Of a DNA stretch of 64,000 bases, positions 22,601 to 33,080 are shown piece after piece; the stretch's first letter is position 1, and each line of letters begins with the position of its first letter. A program made the translations under genes and the position numbers. The notes beneath the pieces were generated by a model, which saw only the letters and a list, made by a program, of their open reading frames with translations, did no database searches and was not told where the DNA came from. The stretch comes from Lineus longissimus (lineage: Eukaryota; Nemertea; Pilidiophora; Heteronemertea; Lineidae). Location: NCBI RefSeq assembly GCF_910592395.1, contig NC_088315.1, positions 14,927,808 through 14,991,807 on the forward strand, in the 5' to 3' direction.

Positions 22601-25600
22601 ACTTTTTGTCTCACATATAAAGTTTGGCAGTGATCATGGGTCGGGGTCCTATCATTCACAGCCACAAGTCACAATCTGGTAACTTTTTGTCTCACATATT
22701 AAGATTGGCAGTGGTCATGGGTCGGGGTCCCATCATTCCCAGCCGTGAGTCACACTCAGGTAACTTTTTGTCTCACATATAAAGTTTGGCAGTGATCAGG
22801 GGTCAGGGTCCTATCATTCACAGCCACGAGTCACAATCTGGTAACTTTTTGTCTCACATATAAAGTCTGGCAGTGATCATGGGTCGGGGTCCTATCGTTC
22901 CCAGCCACGAGTCACAATCTGGTACCTTTTTGCCTCACGTATGAAGTTTGGCAGTGATCATGGGTCGGGGTCCTATCATTAACAGCCACGAGTCACAATC
23001 TGGTAACTTTTTGTCTCACGTATGAAGTTTGGCAGTGATCATGGGTCGGGGTCCTATCATTCACAGCCACGAGTCACAATCTGGTAACTTTTTGTCTCAC
23101 ATATGAAGTTTGGCAGTGATCATGGTTCAGGGTCCTATCATTCCCAGCCACGAGTCACCATCTGGTAACTTTTTGTCTCACGTATGAAGTTTGGCAGTGA
23201 TCATGGGTCGGGGTCCTATCATTCACAGCCACGAGTCACATTCTGGTAACTTTTTGTCTCACATATAAAGTTTGGCAGTGGTCATGGGTCGGGGTCCCAT
23301 CATTCCCAGCCGTAAGTCACAATCAGGTAACTTTTTGTCTCACATATAAAGTTTGGCAGTGATCAGGGGTCAGGGTCCTATCATTCACAGCCACGAGTCA
23401 CAATCTGGTAACTTTTTGTCTCACGTATGAAATTTCGCAGTGATCATGGGTCGGGGTCCTATCATTCACAGCCACGAGTCACAATCTGGTAACTTTTTGT
23501 CTCACATATAAAGTTTGGCAGTGATCATGGGTCGGGGTCCTATCATTCACAGCCACAAGTCACAATCTGGTAACTTTTTGTCTCACATATAAAGATTGGC
23601 AGTGGTCATGGGTCGGGGTCCCATCATTCCCAGCCGTAAGTCACAATCAGGTAACTTTTTGTCTCACATATAAAGTTTGGCAGTGATCAGGGGTCAGGGT
23701 CCTATCATTCACAGCCACGAGTCACAATCTGGTAACTTTTTGCTCACATATAAAGTTTGGCAGTGATCATGGGTCGGGGTCCTATCGTTCCCAGCCACGA
23801 GTCACAATCTGGTAACTTTTTGCCTCACGTATGAAGTTTGGCAGTGATCATGGGTCGGGGTTCTATCATTAACAGCCACGAGTCACAATCTGGTAACTTT
23901 TTGTCTCACATATGAAGTTTGGCAGTGATCATGGTTCAGGGTCCTATCATTCCCAGCCACGAGTCACCATCTGGTAACTTTTTGTCTCACGTATGAAGTT
24001 TGGCAGTGATCATGGGTCGGGGTCCTATCATTCACAGCCACGAGTCACATTCTGGTAACTTTTTGTCTCACATATAAAGTTTGGCAGTGGTCATGGGTCG
24101 GGGTCCCATCATTCCCAGCCGTAAGTCACAATCAGGTAACTTTTTGTCTCACATATAAAGTTTGGCAGTGATCAGGGGTCAGGGTCCTATCATTCACAGC
24201 CACGAGTCACAATCTGGTAACTTTTTGTCTCACGTATGAAATTTGGCAGTGATCATGGGTCGGGGTCCTATCATTCACAGCCACGAGTCACAATCTGGTA
24301 ACTTTTTGTCTCACATATAAAGTTTGGCAGTGATCATGGGTCGGGGTCCTATCATTCACAGCCACAAGTCACAATCTGGTAACTTTTTGTCTCACATATA
24401 AAGATTGGCAGTGGTCATGGGTCGGGGTCCCATCATTCCCAGCCGTAAGTCACAATCAGGTAACTTTTTGTCTCACATATAAAGTTTGGCAGTGATCAGG
24501 GGTCAGGGTCCTATCATTCACAGCCACGAGTCACAATCTGGTAACTTTTTGCTCACATATAAAGTTTGGCAGTGATCATGGGTCGGGGTCCTATCGTTCC
24601 CAGCCACGAGTCACAATCTGGTACCTTTTTGCCTCACGTATGAAGTTTGGCAGTGATCATGGGTCGGGGTCCTATCATTAACAGCCACGAGTCACAATCT
24701 GGTAACTTTTTGTCTCACGTATGAAGTTTGGCAGTGATCATGGGTCGGGGTCCTATCATTCACAGCCACGAGTCACAATCTGGTAACTTTTTGTCTCACA
24801 TATGAAGTTTGGCAGTGATCATGGTTCAGGGTCCTATCATTCCCAGCCACGAGTCACCATCTGGTAACTTTTTGTCTCACGTATGAAGTTTGGCAGTGAT
24901 CATGGGTCGGGGTCCTATCATTCACAGCCACGAGTCACATTCTGGTAACTTTTTGTCTCACATATAAAGTTTGGCAGTGGTCATGGGTCGGGGTCCCATC
25001 ATTCCCAGCCGTAAGTCACAATCAGGTAACTTTTTGTCTCACATATAAAGTTTGGCAGTGATCAGGGGTCAGGGTCCTATCATTCACAGCCACGAGTCAC
25101 AATCTGGTAACTTTTTGTCTCACGTATGAAATTTGGCAGTGATCATGGGTCGGGGTCCTATCATTCACAGCCACGAGTCACAATCTGGTAACTTTTTGTC
25201 TCACATATAAAGTTTTGCAGTGATCATGGGTCGGGGTCCTATCATTCACAGCCACAAGTCACAATCTGGTAACTTTTTGTCTCACATATAAAGATTGGCA
25301 GTGGTCATGGGTCGGGGTCCCATCATTCCCAGCCGTAAGTCACAATCAGGTAACTTTTTGTCTCACATATAAAGTTTGGCAGTGATCAGGGGTCAGGGTC
25401 CTATCATTCACAGCCACGAGTCACAATCTGGTAACTTTTTGCTCACATATAAAGTTTGGCAGTGATCATGGGTCGGGGTCCTATCGTTCCCAGCCACGAG
25501 TCACAATCTGGTAACTTTTTGCCTCACGTATGAAGTTTGGCAGTGATCATGGGTCGGGGTTCTATCATTAACAGCCACGAGTCACAATCTGGTAACTTTT

Positions 25601-26958
25601 TGTCTCACATATGAAGTTTGGCAGTGATCATGGTTCAGGGTCCTATCATTCCCAGCCACGAGTCACCATCTGGTAACTTTTTGTCTCACGTATGAAGTTT
25701 GGCAGTGATCATGGGTCGGGGTCCTATCATTCACAGCCACGAGTCACATTCTGGTAACTTTTTGTCTCACATATAAAGTTTGGCAGTGGTCATGGGTCGG
25801 GGTCCCATCATTCCCAGCCGTAAGTCACAATCAGGTAACTTTTTGTCTCACATATAAAGTTTGGCAGTGATCAGGGGTCAGGGTCCTATCATTCACAGCC
25901 ACGAGTCACAATCTGGTAACTTTTTGTCTCACGTATGAAATTTGGCAGTGATCATGGGTCGGGGTCCTATCATTCACAGCCACGAGTCACAATCTGGTAA
26001 CTTTTTGTCTCACATATAAAGTTTGGCAGTGATCATGGGTCGGGGTCCTATCATTCACAGCCACAAGTCACAATCTGGTAACTTTTTGTCTCACATATAA
26101 AGATTGGCAGTGGTCATGGGTCGGGGTCCCATCATTCCCAGCCGTAAGTCACAATCAGGTAACTTTTTGTCTCACATATAAAGTTTGGCAGTGATCAGGG
26201 GTCAGGGTCCTATCATTCACAGCCACGAGTCACAATCTGGTAACTTTTTGCTCACATATAAAGTTTGGCAGTGATCATGGGTCGGGGTCCTATCGTTCCC
26301 AGCCACGAGTCACAATCTGGTAACTTTTTGCCTCACGTATGAAGTTTGGCAGTGATCATGGGTCGGGGTTCTATCATTAACAGCCACGAGTCACAATCTG
26401 GTAACTTTTTGTCTCACGTATGAAGTTTGGTAGTGATCATGGGTCGGGGTTCTATCATTCACAGCCACGAGTCACAATCTGGTAACTTTTTGTCTCACAT
26501 ATGAAGTTTGGCAGTGATCATGGTTCAGGGTCCTATCATTCCCAGCCACGAGTCACCATCTGGTAACTTTTTGTCTCACGTATGAAGTTTGGCAGTGATC
26601 ATGGGTCGGGGTCCTATCATTCACAGCCACGAGTCACAATCTGGTAACTTTTTGTCTCACATATAAAGTTTGGCAGTGGTCATGGGTCGGGGTCCCATCA
26701 TTCCCAGCCGTAAGTCACAATCAGGTAACTTTTTGTCTCATATATAAAGTTTGGCAGTGATCAGGGGTCAGGGTCCTATCATTCACAGCCACGAGTCACA
26801 ATCTGGTAACTTTTTGTCTCACGTATGGGCCCACTCATTGTAAGTTCAAGAAGCGGATAATAGATGGCGAAAGCATCTGGCCAACTGTGAACTGTCCACT
26901 GTGTAAGCGGAAAATGGAGACAGTGAAGAGTTCACTGTTTTGTGCGGAGCATGCTCTG
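19672..26958. mobile_element. 7.3-kb satellite-bearing element inserted in env
   Basis: Bounded by a 7-bp repeat (TGGCAGC) and by imperfect inverted ends: CAAAGTACTCTC at left, and CAGAGCATGCTC when the right end is read in reverse complement. Both are followed at about position 21 by AACAGT and then TTCACTGT. No transposase is present: the interior is about 0.7 kb of unique sequence plus the 81-bp array. The ends resemble hAT-type CA.AG termini, but the 7-bp duplication is not the usual 8. Superfamily unassigned. Confidence 0.5.
20449..26827 (+). repeat. 81-bp satellite array with higher-order structure
   Basis: About 79 head-to-tail copies of an 81-bp unit (variants of 80 bp), each with GGTCCTATCATTC, AGTCACAATCTGGTAAC and TTTGGCAGTGATCATGGG blocks. 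The first two units are diverged, as at an array edge. A marker variant (TGATCAGGGGTCAGGG) recurs at 23360, 23684, 24169, 24493, 25059, 25383, 25868, 26192 and 26758. The spacing is 324, 485, 324, 566 repeated exactly twice, so the last two blocks are a 21-unit, 1,699-bp higher-order repeat. Confidence 0.95.
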
Positions 26959-26965
26959 TGGCAGC
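26959..26965. repeat. 7-bp target-site duplication of nested insertion, right
   Basis: TGGCAGC, matching 19665-19671; envelope similarity resumes immediately after it. Confidence 0.55.
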
Positions 26966-27596
26966 ACTGTTTTTCGGTTACGATGATGAAATAATGAAAT
27001 TGTGTCAGATTGTTTATCAACCACGGGCTCTTGCAAATGTTTTTCATGCCCTAGGTGACAATTCATATTTCGCCAGCAGTATTGATGAATATTGGGAAGT
27101 TGAGTGTGAAGGTAAGTCTGTTTTTCGCACCCGGTCCTGCAGAACATTTATTGTCGTTCCTCAGTGCGGTTGTGCCCTGAAATCATCATCCAACTTTCTG
27201 CCACCACAGTTAACTAATTGCAATGCATCTATTAATGGATTGGTCACATACAATACCATTAATGCTCCGGTGTATATGTTACTATCCGGGGCCTTGCAGC
27301 TCAAACCGCTTGATACTAGGCATATTTACAATGGCCAGGTTCATATAAAGCTCCCTGGTATTGACTTGCATGAGGGTAACTGGAGTAACATCATGACACT
27401 GCAGAAGGATTGCGCTCGTGATTTTCGTGCTATTGCAGCATCTATCGCGACTAAGACAAAGATGTATGACTCTACGGCTGACTGGGTGGATGATAACTTC
27501 AGTGGCAAAGGTTTCCTGTCTTCCCCCATATTCCCACCGGTGATATTATTTGTCAGTTTGGTCCAATTTGGGATCGTCATATACCTATGCGTATGA
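26966..27596 (+). pseudogene. middle/stem part of F/Env-like envelope gene
   Basis: Open frame continuing the envelope after the nested insertion. It has a cysteine-rich stretch (CRTFIVVPQCGCAL), then PGIDLHEGNWSN and a helical stem. It ends in a hydrophobic segment (PPVILFVSLVQFGIVIYL) and a stop at 27594-27596. GC.L after a cysteine is typical of the post-fusion-core region of these proteins. The downstream ORF overlaps in context but is in another frame, implying a further break. Confidence 0.6.
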
Positions 27597-27614
27597 GTAA
27601 GGAAGTTAGCTCTT

Positions 27615-28295
27615 TTGGTTCTGATGACGCGTGTTCCACAGGTTGCGTCATCGTCCCTTCACTGGGAAGTGGTCAACAAAACTATTACAATGGATTTGAC
27701 AGGCCAGGCGAAAGTACTAGGCAATTCTGATATCAAGGTTGAAAATGGATGGAATTGGAATGATGTTCTCCCTACGATGATTCTGGTATTATTAGTGTAT
27801 TATGGGGTGCGATGTTTCCTTTGTGATGGTTTGGCAGTTGTTAACGTTCTGACCCGAAGGTTGGGTTTTCGAACCATTGATAATACTGTACGTATGTTGT
27901 TATCTATCAAATCTGGTTCGAGGTGTTTCACTATTCCACTGGGACGTCTTCCGTTCCTTTATTATAATGAAGCGCAACAAATGGCACAGTTGACAGTTGT
28001 CACGCTTCGGTACACGCGCGGATTTGTTCACGTTCTTGTGGCTTACAAGGAGTCATGCTTGACGGCTCATCTTTGCGATAAATTTTGGATGCTTGCCTTT
28101 CAAAATCATGAGGCTCGTATCCTTGCTTCTCTCCCGCCAACTGATCTCACGTATCAGATCGTTTTCCAGATAGCGGGGGTTATGCAGGCCGTCAGCATCA
28201 TTCCGGAGGTTGATCAAATCAGACCTGCCTCTCCCACGGACGGGCCGCGGGACAGGTCCCCGGCTCCGGCCTACACGCCACTAATGTCACCTTGA
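27615..28295 (+). CDS. env stem/TM/tail-like ORF
   Basis: About 226 codons open to a stop at 28293, without an ATG start (the frame opens at TTG). It begins with LHWEVVNKTITMDLTG, then WNWNDVLPTMILVLLVYYG, a probable stem and transmembrane segment, followed by a long tail ending SPAPAYTPLMSP. The WNW-TM arrangement suggests the true membrane anchor of the envelope gene, displaced into a different frame from 26966-27596. It could be a separate ORF; not resolved. Confidence 0.45.
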   Translation: MVLMTRVPQVASSSLHWEVVNKTITMDLTGQAKVLGNSDIKVENGWNWNDVLPTMILVLLVYYGVRCFLCDGLAVVNVLTRRLGFRTIDNTVRMLLSIKSGSRCFTIPLGRLPFLYYNEAQQMAQLTVVTLRYTRGFVHVLVAYKESCLTAHLCDKFWMLAFQNHEARILASLPPTDLTYQIVFQIAGVMQAVSIIPEVDQIRPASPTDGPRDRSPAPAYTPLMSP

Positions 28296-29727
28296 CCATG
28301 TAGACAAGTCGAGTTGCCGAACTACTGGTTGATTAATCCGAATTCTGCAGGGATTAATTACGCGTCGGCCAGTAGGTGCATCTCTATATGTCTGCCATTC
28401 GCATTCAACCATATGATAAAAACAAACACAAAACACAAAATTCACTTTTGAACAAATTTAAGATTTCACGGTCGCAATGCGGTTGGGGAACTGATACAGA
28501 TGCACATGAACTCTGCTCGCGTCAAATGGGCAACAGTTTTGTGGTTCCACCTAAGCTGTTATCGACATCATGGTTGAGAGACTGTCGAGCCAGTACAAAT
28601 AAACGACAGGCCACCCCACACGGACTCCCCCTAGTAGTAGTAGAACGGTTGTTCTCTGTGTGATTGAAACAAAACAAACAACAAAACAAAACAAATCAAA
28701 CGAGTGTGGCGTGTATATAGTGATGTATTTGCGAACCAGATACTGACGGCTGCCCCGTTTAGGATATTATTGAGTGGATTAGTCTTGTCTAAATCACATA
28801 TTTTGGGTTTTCTGTTGCTGGTCAAAATGGAAGCCAAAGTGTGTAGAGCCAAATATTTTATAAACTTTAGTCTCTTATCTCATATGATCGTCATTATGGT
28901 TAGTTATTATTTGCATTGTACACGTATTTTCATGGGGGTGGTTGTCCATTTTGCAGTGTTCAGACAAATGTCAAGGGGAGGTTTGATTCATGTGTCTATC
29001 AACAGCGTTGACACATTCTTTAGGAACTATTCTGTGGTGCACATCATGACATGAATCCTCAAGTCAGGCTGTAAATTGTAGAGTTTGGTGTTGTTTGAAC
29101 TAAATTTTGTATTATTATATTGCATGTAGTGATGTGCTCAGAAAGGTAGCTGGTCAAAACGTTTCAGCTGGCGCGTTCTTTTAGATCCTATCTATATACA
29201 TGTACATGTATAGCTATTGTTCTGCAAGTGGCATCACAAATGACAGTTATGGACAGTTTTTGTTTGCTCTTGTTCCTTCCAGTGATCTTGGGCCCGGCGC
29301 CTTGGACCTAAAATCATATAGGAACGGGTTGGTGCCAATCGGTCGTTAGGTTAAGAGTGACACTAATGAGAGTTTCATATATTTGTGTTATTGATGACAG
29401 CTAATTGAAATATACTTGCATTAAGTCTTGATTTGCCAAACATGAGTGGATGGTTTTCAGCGAATGTCGAACTTGTAATCCTCAGACCACCATGGTTCAA
29501 ACTCAACGTGACATTGTTATCCTACGGCTATCTTTTATTTATATTTGTTATCCTCACGTTCACAGCTTTTATGTGTGTAATCCTCCGCTTGCTATCTTCG
29601 TGTATTATTCCATGAGAAGGGCAGGTATCCATTATATGATATTTACACATAAACCACATAAACCACTACACACATTTTATTAACACCTACTTACACACAT
29701 ATAATACAGGTCTATTCGGGGCGGAGT
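28296..29727. other. interior of composite element, no gene recognised
   Basis: AT-rich, with an A/C-rich run (AAACAAAACAAACAAC) near 28666. Neither a polypurine tract with a direct 3' LTR nor a recognised protein is present. A 60-codon hydrophobic open frame at 29433-29615 is probably fortuitous. Confidence 0.45.
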
Positions 29728-30219
29728 TCATGCGAATTTCGACATGCACACCAGCTCCAGGACCCCATAGCTGAAATGCCGTCCATAAGGTCTGGGATGT
29801 TTCGATTTCATCCTAATATACACCCAGCACTCTTTCGTAAACCTGTAAGTGCCTTTTGAAATGTGTGTATAATAGTATGCGAATATGTCCGCATCCCCCA
29901 TGTCCTCCCCTTCCCTCTCGGTGTCCAGCCGCAGAAGTCCGCTGGCTATTAGGCATTGGAGAAATTCTTTTGTTTCCTCAGCGGTGCTGATGGTAGTGGG
30001 AAGCCGGCCGTCCTTACCGACGGTTGAGTTCACTATCGACGCCGTCAGCACGCGTCTGGCCGTTTCTGTGCTGACCACAGCAAACTCTGGCGCGGGCAGC
30101 ATGTGCAATATGCGCACCCTCTGTGGGTCAGTTTTGGCCTGCTCCCGCATTAAACCCTCCAGGTAGGAGACACACGTCACCATTTTCGTCTGTGGGCCTT
30201 CGGATAACTGAGCGTCCAA
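29728..30219 (-). CDS. unknown ORF in composite element
   Basis: About 150 codons if read from the ATG of MVTCVSYLEG. The product contains RVRILHMLPAPEFAVV, RLPTTISTAEETKEFL and TYRFTKECWVYIRMKSK, and ends CMSKFA. It abuts the inner end of the right inverted arm, where the arm's env frame stops being similar to the left arm. Base composition is GC-richer than the neighbouring 1.4 kb, suggesting coding sequence from a different source. No family recognised; it is not Gag-, Pol- or Env-like to my eye. Confidence 0.45.
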   Translation of the reverse strand: MDAQLSEGPQTKMVTCVSYLEGLMREQAKTDPQRVRILHMLPAPEFAVVSTETARRVLTASIVNSTVGKDGRLPTTISTAEETKEFLQCLIASGLLRLDTEREGEDMGDADIFAYYYTHISKGTYRFTKECWVYIRMKSKHPRPYGRHFSYGVLELVCMSKFA

Positions 30220-30300
30220 TAGCTATCCGTCAAAGCCGTACTGCCAATGGATTGGCACATGACCCCATAGGGAACACGCAATATATTGTGCTCCGTGGCA

Positions 30301-30633
30301 TCACCAAGAGACAGCATCAGCAACAACAGAAGGCAGGCCCACATTGGTCGCATCACCTTTTCCTGCTCTACCGTCTGCTTCAATACATTCATGCCAGACT
30401 TCCTCATTGTTTTTGGTTAATCCCTTTCGGAGTTTCTCCAATTCATCAGGCTGCTTCTCGTAGTTAGCTGTGGACGGCATCTTCTCCTTTACTTTCTCCA
30501 TGGCTCCCTGTGCCCATTTGGCACAATCCTGGGCATCTGTTAAGCGTTTGTCTTTTTGTGCTTGTTGCGCCTTTATCTCTTGGGCAATCTTGTGGAGCTC
30601 TCCATCAATCTGTTCTTGTATCCATTTTGGCAC
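30301..30633 (-). CDS. leader ORF of the retroelement, right (inverted) copy
   Basis: Same 110-codon charged ORF as at 18650-18982, in reverse orientation, differing at only a few residues (for example IDGEL for IEGEL). A signal-peptide ORF like that of the left arm follows in the same arm at 30177-30407. Conservation of both frames between arms shows that they derive from one structure. Confidence 0.5.
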   Translation of the reverse strand: MPKWIQEQIDGELHKIAQEIKAQQAQKDKRLTDAQDCAKWAQGAMEKVKEKMPSTANYEKQPDELEKLRKGLTKNNEEVWHECIEADGRAGKGDATNVGLPSVVADAVSW

Positions 30634-30686
30634 GGGATCGTGTAATCATTTATTGATGATCTCTACCCAGGTTGTACTCCACCAGT

Positions 30687-31323
30687 TGTGGTCAGGCTCC
30701 GTCTTGGGTGACTTCAAGGAATAACGACTTCTTATTCCCAATTCCTGTTCTTTATTTATCCTTCAAATTCTATATCGATACAGCCTTCTACTCTCACTCT
30801 CTGGGTTCTCCTTGAGGGAAAGGATCTCCCAGCTTTTATACATTGCTATGTTTGTCACATGTTACTAAGGCGATGGTGACATTTACCACCTGATACGAGT
30901 GACGAAGCGGTCCCATGATACGGGGTTTAGTTTGGTGTATGCCCCGTCATCTTGCATCATTTGGCGTGTGAATCAACATCGCCTCCCTCTGGATGAAAAG
31001 GCCCAACTTAATAACTTCACGTTTCATAAATAATTCCAAGCTAAAAAGTATACAATGTGTTGGTTTAGTTCGACCAGTGGTTTACTTTAGTTTGGTCACC
31101 ACAACACTTCGGCCAAGTTTCTCTTAAATTGTTTATCTTTAATTTGGAAACATGCATTTTAAGTAATCACTTTATTCCCTTGAACAACACTGTTGTTGAC
31201 TTCCATGTTCTAACACATACCTTAAAAAATCATTTCATTCCTTTGAACAGACCGCTGTGTGATTTTAGCTTTAAGGTGAACTGAAATTATAACCTTAAAA
31301 CAACTTTATCCAACCTTCTCACA
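30687..31323 (-). repeat. right LTR (inverted)
   Basis: 637 bp, reverse complement of the left LTR with about 5% differences and small indels. It ends TCTCACA, the same U3 terminus as the left LTR, facing outward. TATA and AATAAA motifs are present on the minus strand. Confidence 0.75.
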
Positions 31324-31400
31324 AGAGAAAGGTTGATGATCTTGAGAATGATTAGCAGCAGAGTGGTTAGGGAGTGTTTGACCAATTAAGTGTCATTGCA
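31324..31400 (-). pseudogene. LINE reverse transcriptase fragment, 5' part
   Basis: Read on the minus strand this gives LTTLLLIILKIINLSL, which runs straight into SGIFPDEW at the other side of the 13.4-kb insertion when one AGAG copy is removed. The combined block is the 'N.SL..G.FP..WK' part of CR1/L2-type reverse transcriptases. The region above about 31390 is no longer recognisable as LINE. Confidence 0.7.
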
Positions 31401-31445
31401 TGGATAGGCCATGCAAAAAGTGATAACCTGGTGGTTCACCGATTT
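31385..31445 (+). repeat. short repeat beside LINE sequence, copy 1
   Basis: About 60 bp (TAAGTGTCATTGCATGG...CCATGCAAAAA, then GTGATAACC) also occurs in reverse complement at 47955-48025, next to another LINE fragment. The core TTGCATGG...CCATGCAA is palindromic. Confidence 0.6.
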
Positions 31446-32237
31446 CAATGAAATTTGGTGGACAGGTACACTTGACCAACTTATGAAAGAATGTAGGATA
31501 TGAGAAAAAACTATTTGTTATTTATCGAGTAAACTAACAATTTGTAAATTTCGGGGTCGACGAGGTTATCTTCAAAGGATTTTCAATCGGTTATTACAAT
31601 TGGTCCTCAACAAATACGACAAATGCTGCAATATTGCCCCTTTGAAACAAGCTTTCCCATCATATGGCCTGCTTAATTCCAGAAAACCAATAATATATAT
31701 CCTGAAATTCTGGAGATAGGGGCCAAAGTATAGCCCTTCCACCCTCAACACGGCCTTTGTGTCGGCAACTTCAAAGGCGAAAATCTCAACTGCCACAGGG
31801 ATTTGGGTAATAAAACTTTGTGGATGTATGGCCACTTACACCATCTTTCATAATCAGCAATCAAAACTTCGTGCGCTAGTGTAGTCTTTGAATAACAGTC
31901 GTCGATAACCATCATGATTTACATGATTTTTCACGTCTGGACTGCTTTTCCCTATTACACCGGTTACACCTAAAACATGGAATGCAGTCTTCAAATGTTG
32001 AATACTTAGCAGGAGGGCTCTGAACACCTATTGAAACATCTTTTCTAATCCATGCATCCCAGAGAGGCCAATTTGCATGGTTGTAGGGGGAGTTGCTTGT
32101 ACTTGGCTCCTTGCACAAGTCCATTCCAGGCTGTTCATGACAGTAAAATACAAATAGCAAGGCAATGTTCATCTGAGAACCTCTTCTATTGGGTTGTTGG
32201 GACGGCTTAGAGAATGAGTTACAGTAGGCCCCTACCA
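31446..32237. other. region with no supported gene
   Basis: Two minus-strand open frames (31572-31835 and 31912-32256) are present, but neither shows a recognisable domain or a clean exon signal. The second overlaps the terminal exon at 32238 in another frame. Confidence 0.4.
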
Positions 32238-32330
32238 TCAACAGGCCTTTGCACATGTACTCTCAACCATCATGTGAATATAACCGCATATTCCTCTCAT
32301 TATGCCGCCATGTTCTCCAGGAGGATACCG
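32238..32330 (-). CDS. uncharacterised Cys/His gene, candidate terminal exon
   Basis: Acceptor CTTAATTCTAG, phase 0, 30 codons then TGA. The product (RYPPGEHGGIMRG...IHMMVESTCAKAC) follows in phase from the exon at 32708-32890. Short and not independently recognisable, so confidence rests on phase and position. Confidence 0.35.
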   Translation of the reverse strand, partial: RYPPGEHGGIMRGICGYIHMMVESTCAKAC

Positions 32331-32707
32331 CTAGAATTAAGGAAGAAATGAACAACAAGGTCAATAGTAGAGAGAAGCAGTCATGTGTTTCTCAGATTTT
32401 TATTATATGTAGAACTAAGAGTAATATTCAGACTATTATGATCATTACACAGTGAACCCCGATGATTGGTTATCTTGGTCAAGGCAAATGCACACTTAGT
32501 AATAGACCACTCAACTTTAGTCCTGTAATATGCCATTGAGTTTTGATTCAAAGCACATACTGAACAACAAAACAGACATACTAGTCCTTAGTAATACAAA
32601 ACCTCATTGGCCTCTATTTTAAAACAGGGAGACATACTAGTCACACTAAGTCCTGTAATACATGTACATTATGTATCATTACATTACAAATCAACCTGTT
32701 CAATCAC

Positions 32708-32890
32708 CTGAGCTCGCAGTCTTGATCTTGTCATTATGCTGTCAGCAAGTTGATGCTGGGCATCGGAATGGCTGTCAACTCTATCTCTGCTCAAATGACC
32801 ACATTTCTGTTGGCAAGCAAGCCGGGAGAAATAGCTTGAGACCTGCTGTGTTGTTAACCACTCATCTTGTGGAAAGCGGCCCTTTATCTT
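32708..32890 (-). CDS. uncharacterised Cys/His gene, exon 3
   Basis: 61 codons, phase 0-0, donor CTCAG|GTGATT. The product has RFPQDEWLTTQQVSSYFSRLA, then QQKCGHLSRDR and a polar helix (AQHQLADSIMTRSRLRAQ). Phase with the previous exon requires the acceptor at CCAAG rather than the CTTTCAG 5 bases earlier, a possible tandem-acceptor situation. The W.T..QV..YFSRLA run is a coherent amphipathic block. No named domain. Confidence 0.5.
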
Positions 32891-33006
32891 CTTGGCTGAA
32901 AGTAAACAGCAGAGAGAATATCATACACTGGTATGCTATAATGTCGTCTTATGAAAAACAATGACTGGGTAGGCTAGGACTAGGAGTAGCCTTACGGTAG
33001 GCCTAC

Positions 33007-33080
33007 CTGCTGTTGTTGATGCCGCACTTTTTCCGCCTCCACCGCCTCCTTGTGGCCTGAATCGCAGTCTTTACAAATTG
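33007..33080 (-). CDS. uncharacterised Cys/His gene, exon 2
   Basis: 74 bases, acceptor ACATTGCAG, donor CAGCAG|GTAGGC, phase 1 to 0. The product is ICKDCDSGHKEAVEAEKVRHQQQQ. ICKDC looks like the second half of a C..H / C..C metal site whose first half (CPTHR...C...H) ends the exon at 46750-47199. The two exons agree in phase and would read PIGS then AICKDC. Confidence 0.5.

Larger units (their letters stand above)
17958..31323. mobile_element. composite element with inverted LTRs (13.4 kb)
   Basis: Both outer ends are the same LTR end, TGTGAGAAGG, pointing outward, so the LTRs are inverted and not direct. The inverted arms (17958-19079 and 30204-31323, about 1.12 kb, roughly 95% alike) hold LTR, leader ORF and the first part of an env gene. 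Between them lie the rest of a broken env, the 7.3-kb satellite-bearing insertion, about 1.4 kb without recognised genes and an unknown minus-strand ORF. The 4-bp AGAG duplication, and the LINE reading frame resuming across the whole unit, indicate one integration event. No gag-pol, protease or integrase is present, so it is non-autonomous. Confidence 0.75.

Noticed and set aside
20449-26827. Possible CRISPR array because of regular ~81-bp repeats
   Set aside because: The repeats are contiguous variants of one unit with no unique spacers, in eukaryotic DNA.
17958-31323. Interpretation as a Maverick/Polinton or other DNA transposon with long terminal inverted repeats
   Set aside because: The terminal 640 bp has LTR features (TG...CA, TATA, AATAAA, a following primer-site-like sequence) and is next to an errantivirus-type env; no polymerase B, capsid or integrase gene is present.
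31572-32256. Two minus-strand open frames as exons of the Cys/His gene
   Set aside because: They do not fit the phase of the preceding exon and show no motif; the short terminal exon at 32238-32330 fits better.
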